Positions 1-11,010 of a stretch of DNA of 64,000 bases are shown here, in pieces; the stretch's first letter is position 1, and each line of letters opens with the position of its first letter. The DNA lies in contig NZ_CDSE01000010.1 in assembly GCF_001373415.1 (NCBI RefSeq), positions 116,317 through 180,316 of the forward strand. The letters run 5' to 3'. Under the pieces are notes generated by a model. That model worked only from the letters and a program-made list of their open reading frames with translations, was not told the origin of the DNA and did no database searches. This DNA comes from Paenibacillus dakarensis (GTDB lineage: Bacteria; Bacillota; Bacilli; Paenibacillales; Paenibacillaceae). Made by a program: the position numbers and the translations under genes.

Positions 1-327
1 TATTCTCCTTTCATAGGGATATTCGCCTTCAATTTCGTGCCAATCTTTTTCATCTCGATAATAATGGGACCCATGCTATCACCTGTTATGGACAGAATCA
101 TTTACAAGAGATTTAATCTAACGGGGTTACGCAGTATGCTGATCGTTGTTTTTTCATATTTATTGTTAGGTATGGTTAGTGCGATTCTTGTCAGCCTGAT
201 CTTCTCGGGAACGACTTTATTTTTTAGCTATATTTCTATATCCCTCTGGAACTCGATGGTTTTTCTGTTTATTCAAAAGATCTTTCAATGGTGCTTTTTT
301 AAACCAGGCAAAAGAGGTTCAATATAA
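1..327 (+). CDS. Membrane protein, 5'-truncated by the window edge
   Basis: The reading frame is open from base 1 to the stop at 325-327, and a GTG at 37 is only an internal candidate start, so the gene probably begins upstream of the window. The visible 108 residues hold about three hydrophobic segments (near the edge, then around the LIVVFSYLLLG and LVSLIFSG stretches, then a C-terminal one), a basic linker and a basic tail. This is a small polytopic membrane protein. I do not recognise the family and infer no function. No terminator is obvious before the next gene. Confidence 0.5.
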   Translation, partial: YSPFIGIFAFNFVPIFFISIIMGPMLSPVMDRIIYKRFNLTGLRSMLIVVFSYLLLGMVSAILVSLIFSGTTLFFSYISISLWNSMVFLFIQKIFQWCFFKPGKRGSI

Positions 328-481
328 AACGGATTCAACTTCACGTTCCTTTCACTAGCTCTATGCATCCCACCTGGTTTCGGTTCTCCATACAATTTTA
401 GAAATAATATGCAACTATTCCCTCTTCATAGGTGTCTAATTGTCATAAGGACAAAGAACCTAACCAGAGGGAGGAACACTG

Positions 482-1864
482 ATGTTGAAAATCTTAAAGA
501 AGCGATCGAATCGATATCTATTAAAACGTATTGCCGCAGGTGTCGTTGCAGGTCTGTTGGTAACTTCTACGCTGCCGATTCAAGTAAATGCAGAAACAGC
601 TGATGTTTCAGTAAATAGCATAAATTCATATCCAACGATTAAGGTGCCTGAACTGAAGCCTACCTGGACATTAAAGGTGGACAACAAGTTAGATAGCTAT
701 GGAAGCTACTATTCAAATTACAGTGCTATAGCGGAGGATGGCAAGGTATTCACATTCGTTGATAAAAAGCTGATTGCCTTGAATGCAAAGTCAGGTAAAA
801 AGCTGTGGAGTTACGGTAAGAACCTGACACCTTATGTTGTTTATAATAATGGAATTATTTATGGACTTACAGGAGATCAGAAGCCATACGCTTTGAATTC
901 CAAGACAGGAAAAGTGAAATGGCAGTCGAGTTCATCGACATTTATCGATAAGCAGCAGCGTATAGAGAGATTGGTGCCGACTTCTGATGCGTTATATGTT
1001 ATTAAAGGCAGTGTAACTTACGCTTTTGATAAAATAACAGGCAAGCTGCGCTGGAAGACAGACGAACCCATGGCAGATGGAAGCGGTACGGATTACCTTG
1101 AAGAGTCGAACGGAGTTATCCTCCGGACTTTCCTGGTGCAAGGGGCACTAACATCTACTCAACTGGACGCTTTTGATAAAAAGACGGGCAAGAAGCTGTG
1201 GGGAGTATTCGGTCAGGGTGAGGCTATTCGTATAAAAGATGGACTTGTCTATTCGGTTGATTACCACTCCCACAGAATGTCCGATTACCAGTCGCTTCCG
1301 GAACGAAAACACATCGTAAATATATACAATCTTAAGACAGGTGTTAAAAAAGGAACTCGCGAATATAGCTGGACATTAACCGGAGAACCGCCGTATCCGT
1401 ATGATTATAGAAATATATTTATAAGCGGAGGCAAGCTTTACATTGAACAAGCAGATCAAGTGGCTGAGTATGATTTCGATACCTATAAATCTAACCAGGC
1501 ACCGATCCGAACGTTTAAGATGCCTTATGGGGATGACTGGTCGTTACTAAAGATTGTGCAGGATCGACTGATCTTCCAAAATATAAAAACGGGTGAGCTT
1601 ACAGGTGTTAAGATGGTTAACAACCGGCAGATCGGTTGGTACGGTGACGCGCCTTTTTCACAGATTGATGTGTATGGTAAAGGAGTTTACAGAGCACAGC
1701 GGAACGGGACATATCTGGGTATTAACTTCCTGACAACCCAGCCTGTGTTTAGGGTAACAACCGGTTCAGACTTACATGGGACGACTCTAAAGACAGGAGA
1801 AATGATAATCATACAAGCAGAGGGAAAGCTAATCGGGGTGAAGCTGCCTGCTTCTCTGAAGTAA
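482..1864 (+). CDS. Secreted PQQ-like beta-propeller repeat protein
   Basis: The ATG at 482 follows a strong GAGGGAGGAA site. The N-terminus is a long basic signal peptide (K/R-rich to about residue 17, a hydrophobic core, and a likely cleavage after VNA near residue 37). The mature part carries repeated short blades ending in motifs such as ALNAKSGKKLWSY, ALNSKTGKVKW, AFDKITGKLRW and AFDKKTGKKLW, which is the PQQ/quinoprotein-like (BamB-like) propeller signature. In Gram-positive bacteria such proteins are usually extracellular binding scaffolds, not quinoprotein enzymes. No catalytic domain or wall anchor is visible. It is a single gene followed by its own terminator. The fold call is firm and the function unknown. 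Confidence 0.75.
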   Translation: MLKILKKRSNRYLLKRIAAGVVAGLLVTSTLPIQVNAETADVSVNSINSYPTIKVPELKPTWTLKVDNKLDSYGSYYSNYSAIAEDGKVFTFVDKKLIALNAKSGKKLWSYGKNLTPYVVYNNGIIYGLTGDQKPYALNSKTGKVKWQSSSSTFIDKQQRIERLVPTSDALYVIKGSVTYAFDKITGKLRWKTDEPMADGSGTDYLEESNGVILRTFLVQGALTSTQLDAFDKKTGKKLWGVFGQGEAIRIKDGLVYSVDYHSHRMSDYQSLPERKHIVNIYNLKTGVKKGTREYSWTLTGEPPYPYDYRNIFISGGKLYIEQADQVAEYDFDTYKSNQAPIRTFKMPYGDDWSLLKIVQDRLIFQNIKTGELTGVKMVNNRQIGWYGDAPFSQIDVYGKGVYRAQRNGTYLGINFLTTQPVFRVTTGSDLHGTTLKTGEMIIIQAEGKLIGVKLPASLK

Positions 1865-1930
1865 GTGTAATACCAATCGATCCCTGAACGATCGAAAGAA
1901 TCTGTTTAACATTTTATGAAAAGGCATTAT

Positions 1931-1955
1931 AGCGTCTCTAGAGAGGCGCTTTTTT
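1931..1955 (+). terminator. Rho-independent terminator after the propeller gene
   Basis: An 8-bp stem, AGCGTCTC/GAGGCGCT (one G-T wobble), with a 4-nt loop is followed directly by six T residues, 67 bp past the propeller-gene stop. Confidence 0.8.
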
Positions 1956-1958
1956 CTA

Positions 1959-1988
1959 TTGACACGATATTAATTCGTAACATATAAT
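1959..1988 (+). promoter_or_regulatory. Sigma-A promoter for the UvrA-like gene
   Basis: TTGACA at 1959-1964 and TATAAT at 1983-1988 are both perfect consensus hexamers, with an 18-bp spacer. The start point would be near 1995, giving a leader of roughly 150 nt before the UvrA-like start codon. No LexA-like box was recognised between the hexamers. Confidence 0.75.
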
Positions 1989-2142
1989 CAATTCTCTTTC
2001 AAAATGAGTCACCAATGAATATTAAGCATGCAGCGGTCAATCCTTCTGTTATCAGTGTGTGGAAGCCTTAGTTAGCCCACTTATACATAATGGTTGTTAC
2101 CATCATATAAACAAATAAAACGTAATCGGAAGGATGTTATAC

Positions 2143-4398
2143 ATGAGCGAATCGAATCAGGAGTATATCGTAATCTCGGCTGCAAGAGAAAACAATCTCA
2201 AGAATGTTTCCCTTCGCATTCCCAAACGAAAAATCACGATCTTCACTGGGGTATCCGGTTCAGGCAAGTCTTCGATCGTCTTCGATACTGTTGCTGCAGA
2301 ATCGACCCGATTGTTGAATGAGAACTTCAGTATGTTCGTGCGTAATTTTCTGCCGCGGTATCCTCAGCCGGATGCGGATGTAATCGAGAATCTGAGTATG
2401 GCTGTCGTAGTGGATCAGAAACGACTGGGGGGCGGTTCCCATTCCACGATGGGTACAATCACGGATATTTCACCTGTTCTAAGACTTCTATTCTCGCGAT
2501 TAGGACAGCCCCAGATTGGACTGGCGAACATGTTCTCGTTTAATGATCCGCAAGGCATGTGTCCGGAATGTAATGGAATCGGTCGGAAATTAGGCGTCGA
2601 TATATCGAGGGCGGTGGACATGTCCAAGTCATTAAATGAAGGAGCAATTATGCTGCCAGACTATTCGGTGAATGGCTGGGAATGGAATATCATCGTGCAG
2701 TCGGGGGATTATGATCTCGACAAGAAGCTGAGCGATTATTCAGATGAGCAGCTGGAACAGCTGCTATATGGTAAGGCTAGAAAAGTGAAGATGGATTTCG
2801 CTGGCAAGCCAACTAATATTACTGTAGAAGGCGCAATTGAGAAGTTCACGAACAAATACATAAAGCAGGATGTAAAGACAAAGTCTGAACGTACACAGCG
2901 TGCTGTTGCTCCGTTCATTACCGAGGGCCAATGCTCCAGCTGCCATGGCGCGAGACTCAGTCAGGATGCACTCAGCTGTAAGATTAATGGACTCAACATT
3001 GCAGATATGTCATCCATGGAGGTTGGCGAACTTCTACGAGTCGTCCGGGAGATAAACGATCCGGTCGCTGCACCGATTGTCAAATCACTGTCAGAGCGAC
3101 TTCAACATCTGGTGGAAATCGGACTTGATTACTTAACGCTGGACCGTGAGACGGATACATTGTCTGGGGGCGAGTCGCAGCGCGTCAAAATGGTGAAGCA
3201 TCTGAGCGGCAGTCTGGTCGATGTCACTTACATTTTTGATGAACCCAGCGTTGGGCTGCATCCCCGTGATGTGCACAGGTTAAACGAATTGCTGCTGAAG
3301 CTGCGTGACAAGGGGAATACCGTTATTGTCGTTGAACATGATCCTGATGTCATCAAGGTGGCGGATCATATTGTCGATGTGGGACCTTATGCTGGAAGTC
3401 ACGGCGGCACCATCGTATATGAAGGAAGTTACCAGGGGCTGCTTGCGTCAGATACATTAACAGGTACTCACATGAAGAGACCTCTCAAATTAAAGACCAA
3501 TTGCAGGCAGCCATCCGGAAAGCTGTCTATCGAAAATGCTGCACTCCACAATCTGCGGAACGTAAGTGTAGATATTCCAACCGGAGTGCTGACCGTTGTT
3601 TCGGGCGTTGCCGGATCAGGCAAGAGTACACTCATTAATGATGTATTCCTCAGCCGGCATCCGGATGCAATCGTTATTGACCAATCGGCAATTGGCGTTT
3701 CAACACGTTCGAATCCCGCGACCTACACTGGCATTATGGATGATGTGCGTAAGGCATTTGCTTCGGCGAACAAAGTGAATCAGGGGCTGTTCAGCTTTAA
3801 CTCCAAAGGAGCATGCGAGAACTGCCAGGGCTTAGGTGTTGTATATACGGATCTTGCATTTCTGGAAAGTGTAAAGCTCCCATGCGAAGTATGCGAGGGC
3901 AGGCGCTTTAAGGAAGAAGTGCTTGAGTATAAGCTTAATGGCAAGTCCATTGCAGAAGTGCTCGGGATGACTGTAGAGCAGGCACTTGAATTCTTTGAGC
4001 TTAAAGAGGTTGTGCGGAAGCTTCAGGCATTAAGTGATGTCGGATTGAATTACATTACACTCGGACAGCCGCTCAGCACGCTTTCGGGCGGGGAATGTCA
4101 GCGTATCAAGCTGGCAAGTGAGCTCCATAAAAAGGGAAGTATTTATGTGATGGACGAACCGACAACCGGCCTGCACATGTCTGATATCGGACATCTTTTG
4201 GAGATCATGGACCGACTTGTGGATGCGGGGAATACAGTGATCGTCATTGAGCATAATCTCGAGGTAATCAGTCATGCGGACTGGATCATCGATATGGGAC
4301 CGGACGGAGGCAGTAAGGGCGGCCAGGTAGTATTCGAGGGAACACCTTCGGAGATTGTTCATGCTCAGCAGTCGATCACCGGAAAATACCTTCAGTAA
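2143..4398 (+). CDS. Short UvrA-like excinuclease/ABC ATPase
   Basis: This 751-residue protein has two ABC ATPase modules. The first has Walker A GVSGSGKSS, signature LSGGESQRVK and Walker B YIFDEPSVGLHP; the second has GVAGSGKSTL, LSGGECQRIK and YVMDEPTTGLH. CxxC pairs typical of UvrA zinc modules are present (CPEC, CSSC, CENC, CEVC). Canonical UvrA is about 950 residues and class II UvrA2 about 840, so this form is short and seems to lack most of the region between the first Walker A and the first zinc module, where UvrB binds. It may therefore act in DNA-damage tolerance or drug resistance without UvrB. The ATG at 2143 is preferred to that at 2134 because GGAAGG at 2128-2133 then has a normal spacing. 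Confidence 0.8.
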   Translation: MSESNQEYIVISAARENNLKNVSLRIPKRKITIFTGVSGSGKSSIVFDTVAAESTRLLNENFSMFVRNFLPRYPQPDADVIENLSMAVVVDQKRLGGGSHSTMGTITDISPVLRLLFSRLGQPQIGLANMFSFNDPQGMCPECNGIGRKLGVDISRAVDMSKSLNEGAIMLPDYSVNGWEWNIIVQSGDYDLDKKLSDYSDEQLEQLLYGKARKVKMDFAGKPTNITVEGAIEKFTNKYIKQDVKTKSERTQRAVAPFITEGQCSSCHGARLSQDALSCKINGLNIADMSSMEVGELLRVVREINDPVAAPIVKSLSERLQHLVEIGLDYLTLDRETDTLSGGESQRVKMVKHLSGSLVDVTYIFDEPSVGLHPRDVHRLNELLLKLRDKGNTVIVVEHDPDVIKVADHIVDVGPYAGSHGGTIVYEGSYQGLLASDTLTGTHMKRPLKLKTNCRQPSGKLSIENAALHNLRNVSVDIPTGVLTVVSGVAGSGKSTLINDVFLSRHPDAIVIDQSAIGVSTRSNPATYTGIMDDVRKAFASANKVNQGLFSFNSKGACENCQGLGVVYTDLAFLESVKLPCEVCEGRRFKEEVLEYKLNGKSIAEVLGMTVEQALEFFELKEVVRKLQALSDVGLNYITLGQPLSTLSGGECQRIKLASELHKKGSIYVMDEPTTGLHMSDIGHLLEIMDRLVDAGNTVIVIEHNLEVISHADWIIDMGPDGGSKGGQVVFEGTPSEIVHAQQSITGKYLQ

Positions 4399-4493
4399 TA
4401 CATCTGACCCAATTGAATCTCTGAATGAACGGAGTCAAGGTATGACAACATAATGAAGTAGTATATATTCAATTCCCAAGGAGGTTATCTGTT

Positions 4494-4598
4494 ATGGCCG
4501 ACCAGAAGAGAAGAAGAGAAGCTGCCTGGAAGTCAAGAAAGCAGGAACAGCATCCCCATGGTAAAGTCAAATCGCTGAAGGAATTGTCCAACGATTAG
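4494..4598 (+). CDS. 34-residue basic protein, DUF6254-like
   Basis: An AAGGAGG site at 4478-4484 precedes this ATG, which encodes 34 residues rich in Lys, Arg, Gln and Glu, with the motif HPHGKVKSLKELS near the C-terminus. From memory this matches the short DUF6254 proteins of Bacillales, whose function is unknown. The good ribosome binding site and the terminator just downstream support a real gene. It sits alone between the UvrA-like gene and hprK. Confidence 0.65.
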   Translation: MADQKRRREAAWKSRKQEQHPHGKVKSLKELSND

Positions 4599-4627
4599 AA
4601 TGAAGAGTATACTACTCGTAATGGAAG

Positions 4628-4661
4628 GACTGCCGGGTGAGAATTGCCGGGCAGTCTTTTT
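4628..4661 (+). terminator. Terminator after the 34-aa gene
   Basis: GACTGCC pairs with GGCAGTC around a GC-rich inner loop and is followed by TTTTTA. It lies 30 bp beyond the small gene. Confidence 0.7.
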
Positions 4662-4761
4662 ATCTTGTGCAGGAAAGTATCTTTAGGGTGTTGAATATAT
4701 CCGAATACCTAATAGATAACTGATGATCCCGTTTATACCTTAGTTACAGGAGGGTAACAAC

Positions 4762-5679
4762 ATGAAATCAATCAATGTACAGAGTATTACGGATAAGTTT
4801 CAATTGGAAGTGCTTGCAGGAGCGAAACGGATGGACCGTGAAATTACCCGTCCACAAACACATAGACCAGGACTTGAGTTTGTTGGATATTTTGATTTTT
4901 TTCCTATGGAGCGGGTTCAGGTTCTCGGTCGTAAAGAAATCAACTACTTACTGACCCTTAGTGTAGAAGATCGTCAGTTACATATCGGAAATATTGTGAA
5001 ATATCATCCGCCATGCTTTATCGTGACGTCAGGACAGCAGGAGATTCCATATTTGACGATGTTTTGTGATCAGGAGGGTATACCGTTACTGCGTACTGCT
5101 GAAAAGACAACGGAGTTCATCGCCAAGCTGGACAGCTATTTGGTGAAAACATTAGCACAGGAAATGTCCATTCATGCGGTCTGTGTGAATGTTGCGGGCA
5201 TAGGTATTCTGCTCAGAGGAAAATCAGGAATAGGCAAGAGTGAAACAGCCCACTCGCTTATCCGAAAAGGTCACCGATTCGTAGCAGATGACATCGTTGT
5301 GCTTAAAAAGCTGGGTCCTGCAACGCTTCTCGGTACTCATAACGAAACAACCCGGGAATTTCTCGCACTGCGAAGCCTCGGGCTGATAAATGTTGTGCGC
5401 CAATACGGACGCATGGCTTTTCAAGATGAGACACGAATCGTGCTGGATATTGAACTTTCCCCGTGGCAGGAGAACTCACTGAACAATGAGCTTGAGACAG
5501 TGCCGAAATTCACAGAATACCTCGGTATCCAAATCCCGCATATCGAAATTCAGCTTCAGCCTGGCCGTGATGTAGCCAGTCTGATTGAAGCGGCCGCCAA
5601 CAGCTGGTCACTTAAGCAATTGGGCTACAGCGCGGCAGAAGAATTTATGCAGCGAATCGAAAACAAGATGCAGTTATGA
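4762..5679 (+). CDS. hprK: HPr kinase/phosphorylase paralogue
   Basis: At 305 residues it has the usual HprK length. The P-loop GKSGIGKS lies at 153-160, immediately followed by the conserved Glu-Thr; the family His lies at 138, the Asp-Asp pair at 176-177, and the C-terminal QPGRDVASLIEAAA and AAEEF blocks are also present. HprK phosphorylates or dephosphorylates HPr on Ser-46 and drives CcpA-dependent catabolite control. The HprK signature is divergent here (RSLGLINVVRQYG in place of the usual RGLGIINV form). The gene stands alone rather than beside lgt, where the housekeeping hprK normally lies, so it is probably a second copy. All catalytic residues look intact, but its target is untested. 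RBS AGGAGGG precedes the ATG. Confidence 0.75.
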   Translation: MKSINVQSITDKFQLEVLAGAKRMDREITRPQTHRPGLEFVGYFDFFPMERVQVLGRKEINYLLTLSVEDRQLHIGNIVKYHPPCFIVTSGQQEIPYLTMFCDQEGIPLLRTAEKTTEFIAKLDSYLVKTLAQEMSIHAVCVNVAGIGILLRGKSGIGKSETAHSLIRKGHRFVADDIVVLKKLGPATLLGTHNETTREFLALRSLGLINVVRQYGRMAFQDETRIVLDIELSPWQENSLNNELETVPKFTEYLGIQIPHIEIQLQPGRDVASLIEAAANSWSLKQLGYSAAEEFMQRIENKMQL

Positions 5680-5811
5680 TCAACATAAGAATTCGCGTAC
5701 CTAACAGGCCCATACTGCTCATCGATTGATCCAATTCTCTGTATATTTTCGGTTGGAATATCCATAATAAGACAGCATGTACATTTCGACATCCAGAGGA
5801 GCAGATGAAGA

Positions 5812-6456
5812 GTGAATAACAAAAGGTTACTGGCGATGTTCTTGGTGCTTGCTCTCAGCATAATGCCAGTTTTATCCGTGCAAGCAAAGGCAGCAGAGAA
5901 GAAGAATTCCATTTGCTTAAGCCCCAAGATGGTACAGCTGAAAACCGATATGCAAAAGGTATGGATCGACCATACGATATGGACGAGAAGCTATATTGTC
6001 AGTGCGATCTCTAATCGTCCAGATCAGAAGGATGTATTGGACCGTCTTCTGCGTAATCAGCAGGATATAGGTAATGTGTTCAAACCTTATTATGGGGAGG
6101 AATTCGGCAATAAGCTGGCTGGAATTCTAAGAGAGCATATTTTGATCGCGGGTAAAATTGTAGCGGCTGCCAAAGAGGGCAACCAGGCGGAAGTGAAAAA
6201 GCTAGAGAAGGATTGGCATAGAAACGCAGATGATATTGCCAAATTCTTAAGTACGGCGAACCCGAACTGGCAGTTTAAAGAACTGCAGGATATGCTGTAT
6301 ACGCATCTCCAGTTGATTACGGAGATCGTTATAAGCTGCTTAAAAGGAGACTGGAAAGCGGATATTGCGGCTACTGATAAAAATGAGATTCATATGATTC
6401 ATTTGGCGGACATCCTGACAGAAGGTATCGTCAAACAGTTTCCTAATAAATTTTAA
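5812..6456 (+). CDS. Secreted helical protein of unknown function
   Basis: GTG start at 5812 with AGAGGA at 5795-5800. A signal peptide of about 26 residues (core LLAMFLVLALSIMPVLSV, cleavage near AKA) is followed by a roughly 185-residue, apparently all-helical domain. It carries recurring His residues in patterns such as DHTIW, REHILIAGKIV, DWHRNADDIA and THLQLITEIV, which would line up on one face of a four-helix bundle. Relatives in Bacillales are annotated inconsistently, so I assign no enzyme activity; a metal- or ligand-binding helical bundle is a guess from the histidines. It is a single gene with a strong terminator downstream. Confidence 0.55.
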   Translation: MNNKRLLAMFLVLALSIMPVLSVQAKAAEKKNSICLSPKMVQLKTDMQKVWIDHTIWTRSYIVSAISNRPDQKDVLDRLLRNQQDIGNVFKPYYGEEFGNKLAGILREHILIAGKIVAAAKEGNQAEVKKLEKDWHRNADDIAKFLSTANPNWQFKELQDMLYTHLQLITEIVISCLKGDWKADIAATDKNEIHMIHLADILTEGIVKQFPNKF

Positions 6457-6486
6457 TCGAACCGGGGCAGAAGCTGCATAGCAGCT

Positions 6487-6535
6487 CAGCTTTTTATAAT
6501 CACCCCAATCGGTGGCTATGAAAAGCTGTTTTTTT
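6487..6535 (+). terminator. Long-stem terminator
   Basis: An 18-bp stem with three mismatches or wobbles runs from CAGCTTTT to AAAAGCTG around an inner CACC/GGTG pairing, and is followed by seven T residues, 30 bp after the secreted-protein gene. A smaller perfect hairpin (AGCTGC/GCAGCT) sits just before it. Confidence 0.8.
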
Positions 6536-6639
6536 AATGAGACGATCTGATCAATAGGACTTACAAACTTCAGAATAGCAATCGAAAATAAATCTGATTT
6601 CTGGTTTCAATTTAAATTATCTACAAAGGAGGCCGCATG

Positions 6640-7074
6640 ATGGCATCAGGAAATCCGGTAATCATAACTGTTGAAACAGTAATCCATTCCCCCATTGAAA
6701 TGGTGTGGGAATATTGGACGGAGCCGAAGCATATTATGCAGTGGAATTCAGCTTCGGACGATTGGCATACACCTCATGCCGAGAATGATTTAAAGGTCGG
6801 TGGTAAGTTTGTCTCCAGAATGGAAGCGAAAGATGGCAGTTTTGGATTCGATTTTGGCGGAGTATACGACGAAGTGAGTGTAAACGAACGTATATCCTAT
6901 ACACTTGGAGACGGCAGGAAAGTGAAGATCGACTTTATCAGCCAAGATGACCAAACAAGAGTCATTGAATCGTTCGAAGCGGAAGAAACCCAAGCCATTG
7001 AAATCCAGCAAGCCGGATGGCAGGCGATATTAGACAATTTTAAAAAATATGTGGAGAACTTCAATAATAAGTAA
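6640..7074 (+). CDS. SRPBCC/AHSA1-family protein
   Basis: This 144-residue protein has the START-like SRPBCC fold of the activator-of-Hsp90-ATPase (AHSA1) type: an N-terminal strand ending in HSPIEMVWEYWTEPKHIMQWN, the central GGKFVSRMEAKDGSFGFDFGGVYDEV region, and the C-terminal helix with QAGWQAILDNFKKYVE. The fold makes a hydrophobic cavity that binds small lipophilic ligands; members are often encoded near ArsR regulators, but none is adjacent here. ATGs at 6637 and 6640 both fit; AAGGAGG at 6626-6632 favours the second. The ligand is unknown. Confidence 0.8.
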   Translation: MASGNPVIITVETVIHSPIEMVWEYWTEPKHIMQWNSASDDWHTPHAENDLKVGGKFVSRMEAKDGSFGFDFGGVYDEVSVNERISYTLGDGRKVKIDFISQDDQTRVIESFEAEETQAIEIQQAGWQAILDNFKKYVENFNNK

Positions 7075-7094
7075 GCATTTTTGGGGTTCAGAGA

Positions 7095-7127
7095 AGCGCA
7101 TGCCATCGATGGCATGCGCTTTGTTTT
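7095..7127 (+). terminator. Terminator after the SRPBCC gene
   Basis: A perfect 26-bp palindrome, beginning AGCGCATGCC and ending GGCATGCGCT, is followed by TTGTTTT, 20 bp past the stop. Confidence 0.85.
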
Positions 7128-7256
7128 ATGAATACACGTTTAGGAAGGGGGAAACTAGTCATTAGCACATTTTGAGCATGATTACCGAAATGCCCAAAAC
7201 TAAGGCCGTATGTCTACATAGACTGTATCAATCCAAAACACAAGGAGGTAATATCA

Positions 7257-7358
7257 GTGAGTTGTGAAAAAGCTTGTTATGGCTACGGAAACCCAGTAGG
7301 TATGGTCTTGGTGTTGTTTATTCTCTTGGTTATCATCGTGGGTGCTTTTTGGATTTAA
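7257..7358 (+). CDS. YjcZ-family small sporulation-type protein
   Basis: GTG start with CAAGGAGGT at 7241-7249. The 33-residue product has a short Cys/Tyr/Gly-rich head (CEKACYGYG) and a single hydrophobic helix, VGMVLVLFILLVIIVGAFWI, matching the YjcZ-type tiny membrane proteins of Bacillales, several of which are made during sporulation. The head is less glycine-rich than usual. It is flanked by its own short hairpin and stands next to a YmaF-family gene. The family call rests on overall pattern; localisation in the forespore or mother cell is inferred. Confidence 0.7.
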   Translation: MSCEKACYGYGNPVGMVLVLFILLVIIVGAFWI

Positions 7359-7380
7359 TTAAAATACGACAGTAAAGTTT

Positions 7381-7402
7381 GGGGACGGTATTTACCGTCC
7401 CC
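7381..7402. repeat. Perfect inverted repeat after the YjcZ gene
   Basis: GGGGACGG and CCGTCCCC form an 8-bp perfect GC-rich hairpin with a 6-nt loop, 22 bp after the YjcZ-like stop. No T-run follows on either strand, so it may only stabilise the mRNA 3' end. Confidence 0.5.
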
Positions 7403-7549
7403 ATGAAGCATTTATACAGTACATTTCGTTTGGTAGGAATGGCTTATACATAAGTGAGTGGCGAGAATCGTAGGGCTGGCATATTGGATCAAGCCAACAC
7501 CATATACTCTGATATCTAAATACCCACTTATATAAGGGAGGTGCCCTAA

Positions 7550-7936
7550 ATGGAAATTCCGATAACCGGATTTATTGTTCACCATGGTGGTTCTGATTCT
7601 GAACATTCACATCAACTCTTTCTTACATCATGGGACGGTAAACCAGTTAACGTTCATGTTCATCCCTTCAAAGGGGATACATCCTTTGATGTTGGCCATT
7701 TTCATCATTACGTTGGTGTGACTGAACCCGCTCCAAGTGGTGTTCCACATGTACATCATTATCATGCCCAAACGTCGGTTAATGACCAGCACAAGCATTT
7801 AATTAAGGGAACGACGGGTCCTGCGATTCCGTTGCCAGGAGGAGGACACTATCATTATTTTGAGGGTTATACAACAGTAGATGGCAGAATTCCTCATGCT
7901 CATCGATACAGCGGGAATACAGGCAATGAACAATAA
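7550..7936 (+). CDS. YmaF-family histidine-rich protein
   Basis: The 128-residue protein contains about 20 histidines arranged in repeats of the type H-x-H followed by a G-T or G-H turn: EHSHQLFLTSWDG, VGHFHHYVG, PHVHHYHAQTS, DQHKHLIKG, GGHYHYFEGYT and PHAHRYSG. The GTTGPAIPLPGGGHYHYF block is diagnostic of the YmaF family. Function is unknown; the regularly spaced histidines suggest metal binding. There is no signal peptide. The RBS AAGGGAGG precedes the ATG, and the gene ends in its own terminator. Confidence 0.8.
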   Translation: MEIPITGFIVHHGGSDSEHSHQLFLTSWDGKPVNVHVHPFKGDTSFDVGHFHHYVGVTEPAPSGVPHVHHYHAQTSVNDQHKHLIKGTTGPAIPLPGGGHYHYFEGYTTVDGRIPHAHRYSGNTGNEQ

Positions 7937-7987
7937 TAAATGAAATCCATTACTTAATAAAATCGAATAGCTGAGTATAAAACAGCT

Positions 7988-8024
7988 CACAGCCGGCCTA
8001 CTTGGCCGGCTGTGGTTATTTTTA
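7988..8024 (+). terminator. Terminator after the YmaF gene
   Basis: CACAGCCGGCC and GGCCGGCTGTG form an 11-bp perfect stem with a 5-nt loop, followed by GTTATTTTT. Confidence 0.85.
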
Positions 8025-8052
8025 CAATAAGTATGTTATCGGAGAAACAAAA

Positions 8053-8074
8053 AAAGAACCGGGTACGGTTCTTT
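8053..8074. repeat. Inverted repeat upstream of the rph promoter
   Basis: AAAGAACC and GGTTCTTT are separated by six bases. The repeat ends 4 bp before the -35 hexamer of the rph promoter, so it could be an upstream operator; an A-run to its left also allows a weak minus-strand terminator. Confidence 0.45.
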
Positions 8075-8078
8075 AATA

Positions 8079-8107
8079 TTGCTTATATGTAAGGACAGTG
8101 ATACAAT
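8079..8107 (+). promoter_or_regulatory. rph promoter
   Basis: TTGCTT at 8079-8084 and TACAAT at 8102-8107 are separated by exactly 17 bp. Transcription would start near 8114, leaving a leader of about 100 nt before rph. Confidence 0.65.
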
Positions 8108-8125
8108 CAGAACGCGACTCTGATT
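8105..8125. promoter_or_regulatory. Operator-like inverted repeat over the rph -10/+1
   Basis: AATCAGA and TCTGATT form a perfect 7-bp inverted repeat with a 7-nt spacer. It starts inside the -10 hexamer and covers the expected start site, a typical position for a repressor operator. It does not resemble the 19-bp rifampin-associated element known from actinobacteria. Confidence 0.5.
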
Positions 8126-8183
8126 ACAATTAAATACATATCTTACAAATCTTATATCTTTATTCTAACACGCTAATAGGTCC

Positions 8184-10831
<2,648 letters not shown>

Positions 10832-11010
10832 TGAAGCGGCGGGAAACGGAGCTTTCAAATTTATACTGGAGTAGTCCGTCATTCGTAAACAAGTGATAGG
10901 CGTAATCCGTTAATCGTCATCCGTTTTACCATAGGAGTCGATTGTGGGTTTAACTTTGTTTGTATCCGACAAACAACAAACGGCTGCTCGCACTTTCCCG
11001 CCGACCGGCA

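Noticed and set aside
409..603. Open frame overlapping the start of the propeller gene in another frame
   Set aside because: It has no ribosome binding site, poor composition, and lies over the well-supported signal peptide of the propeller protein.
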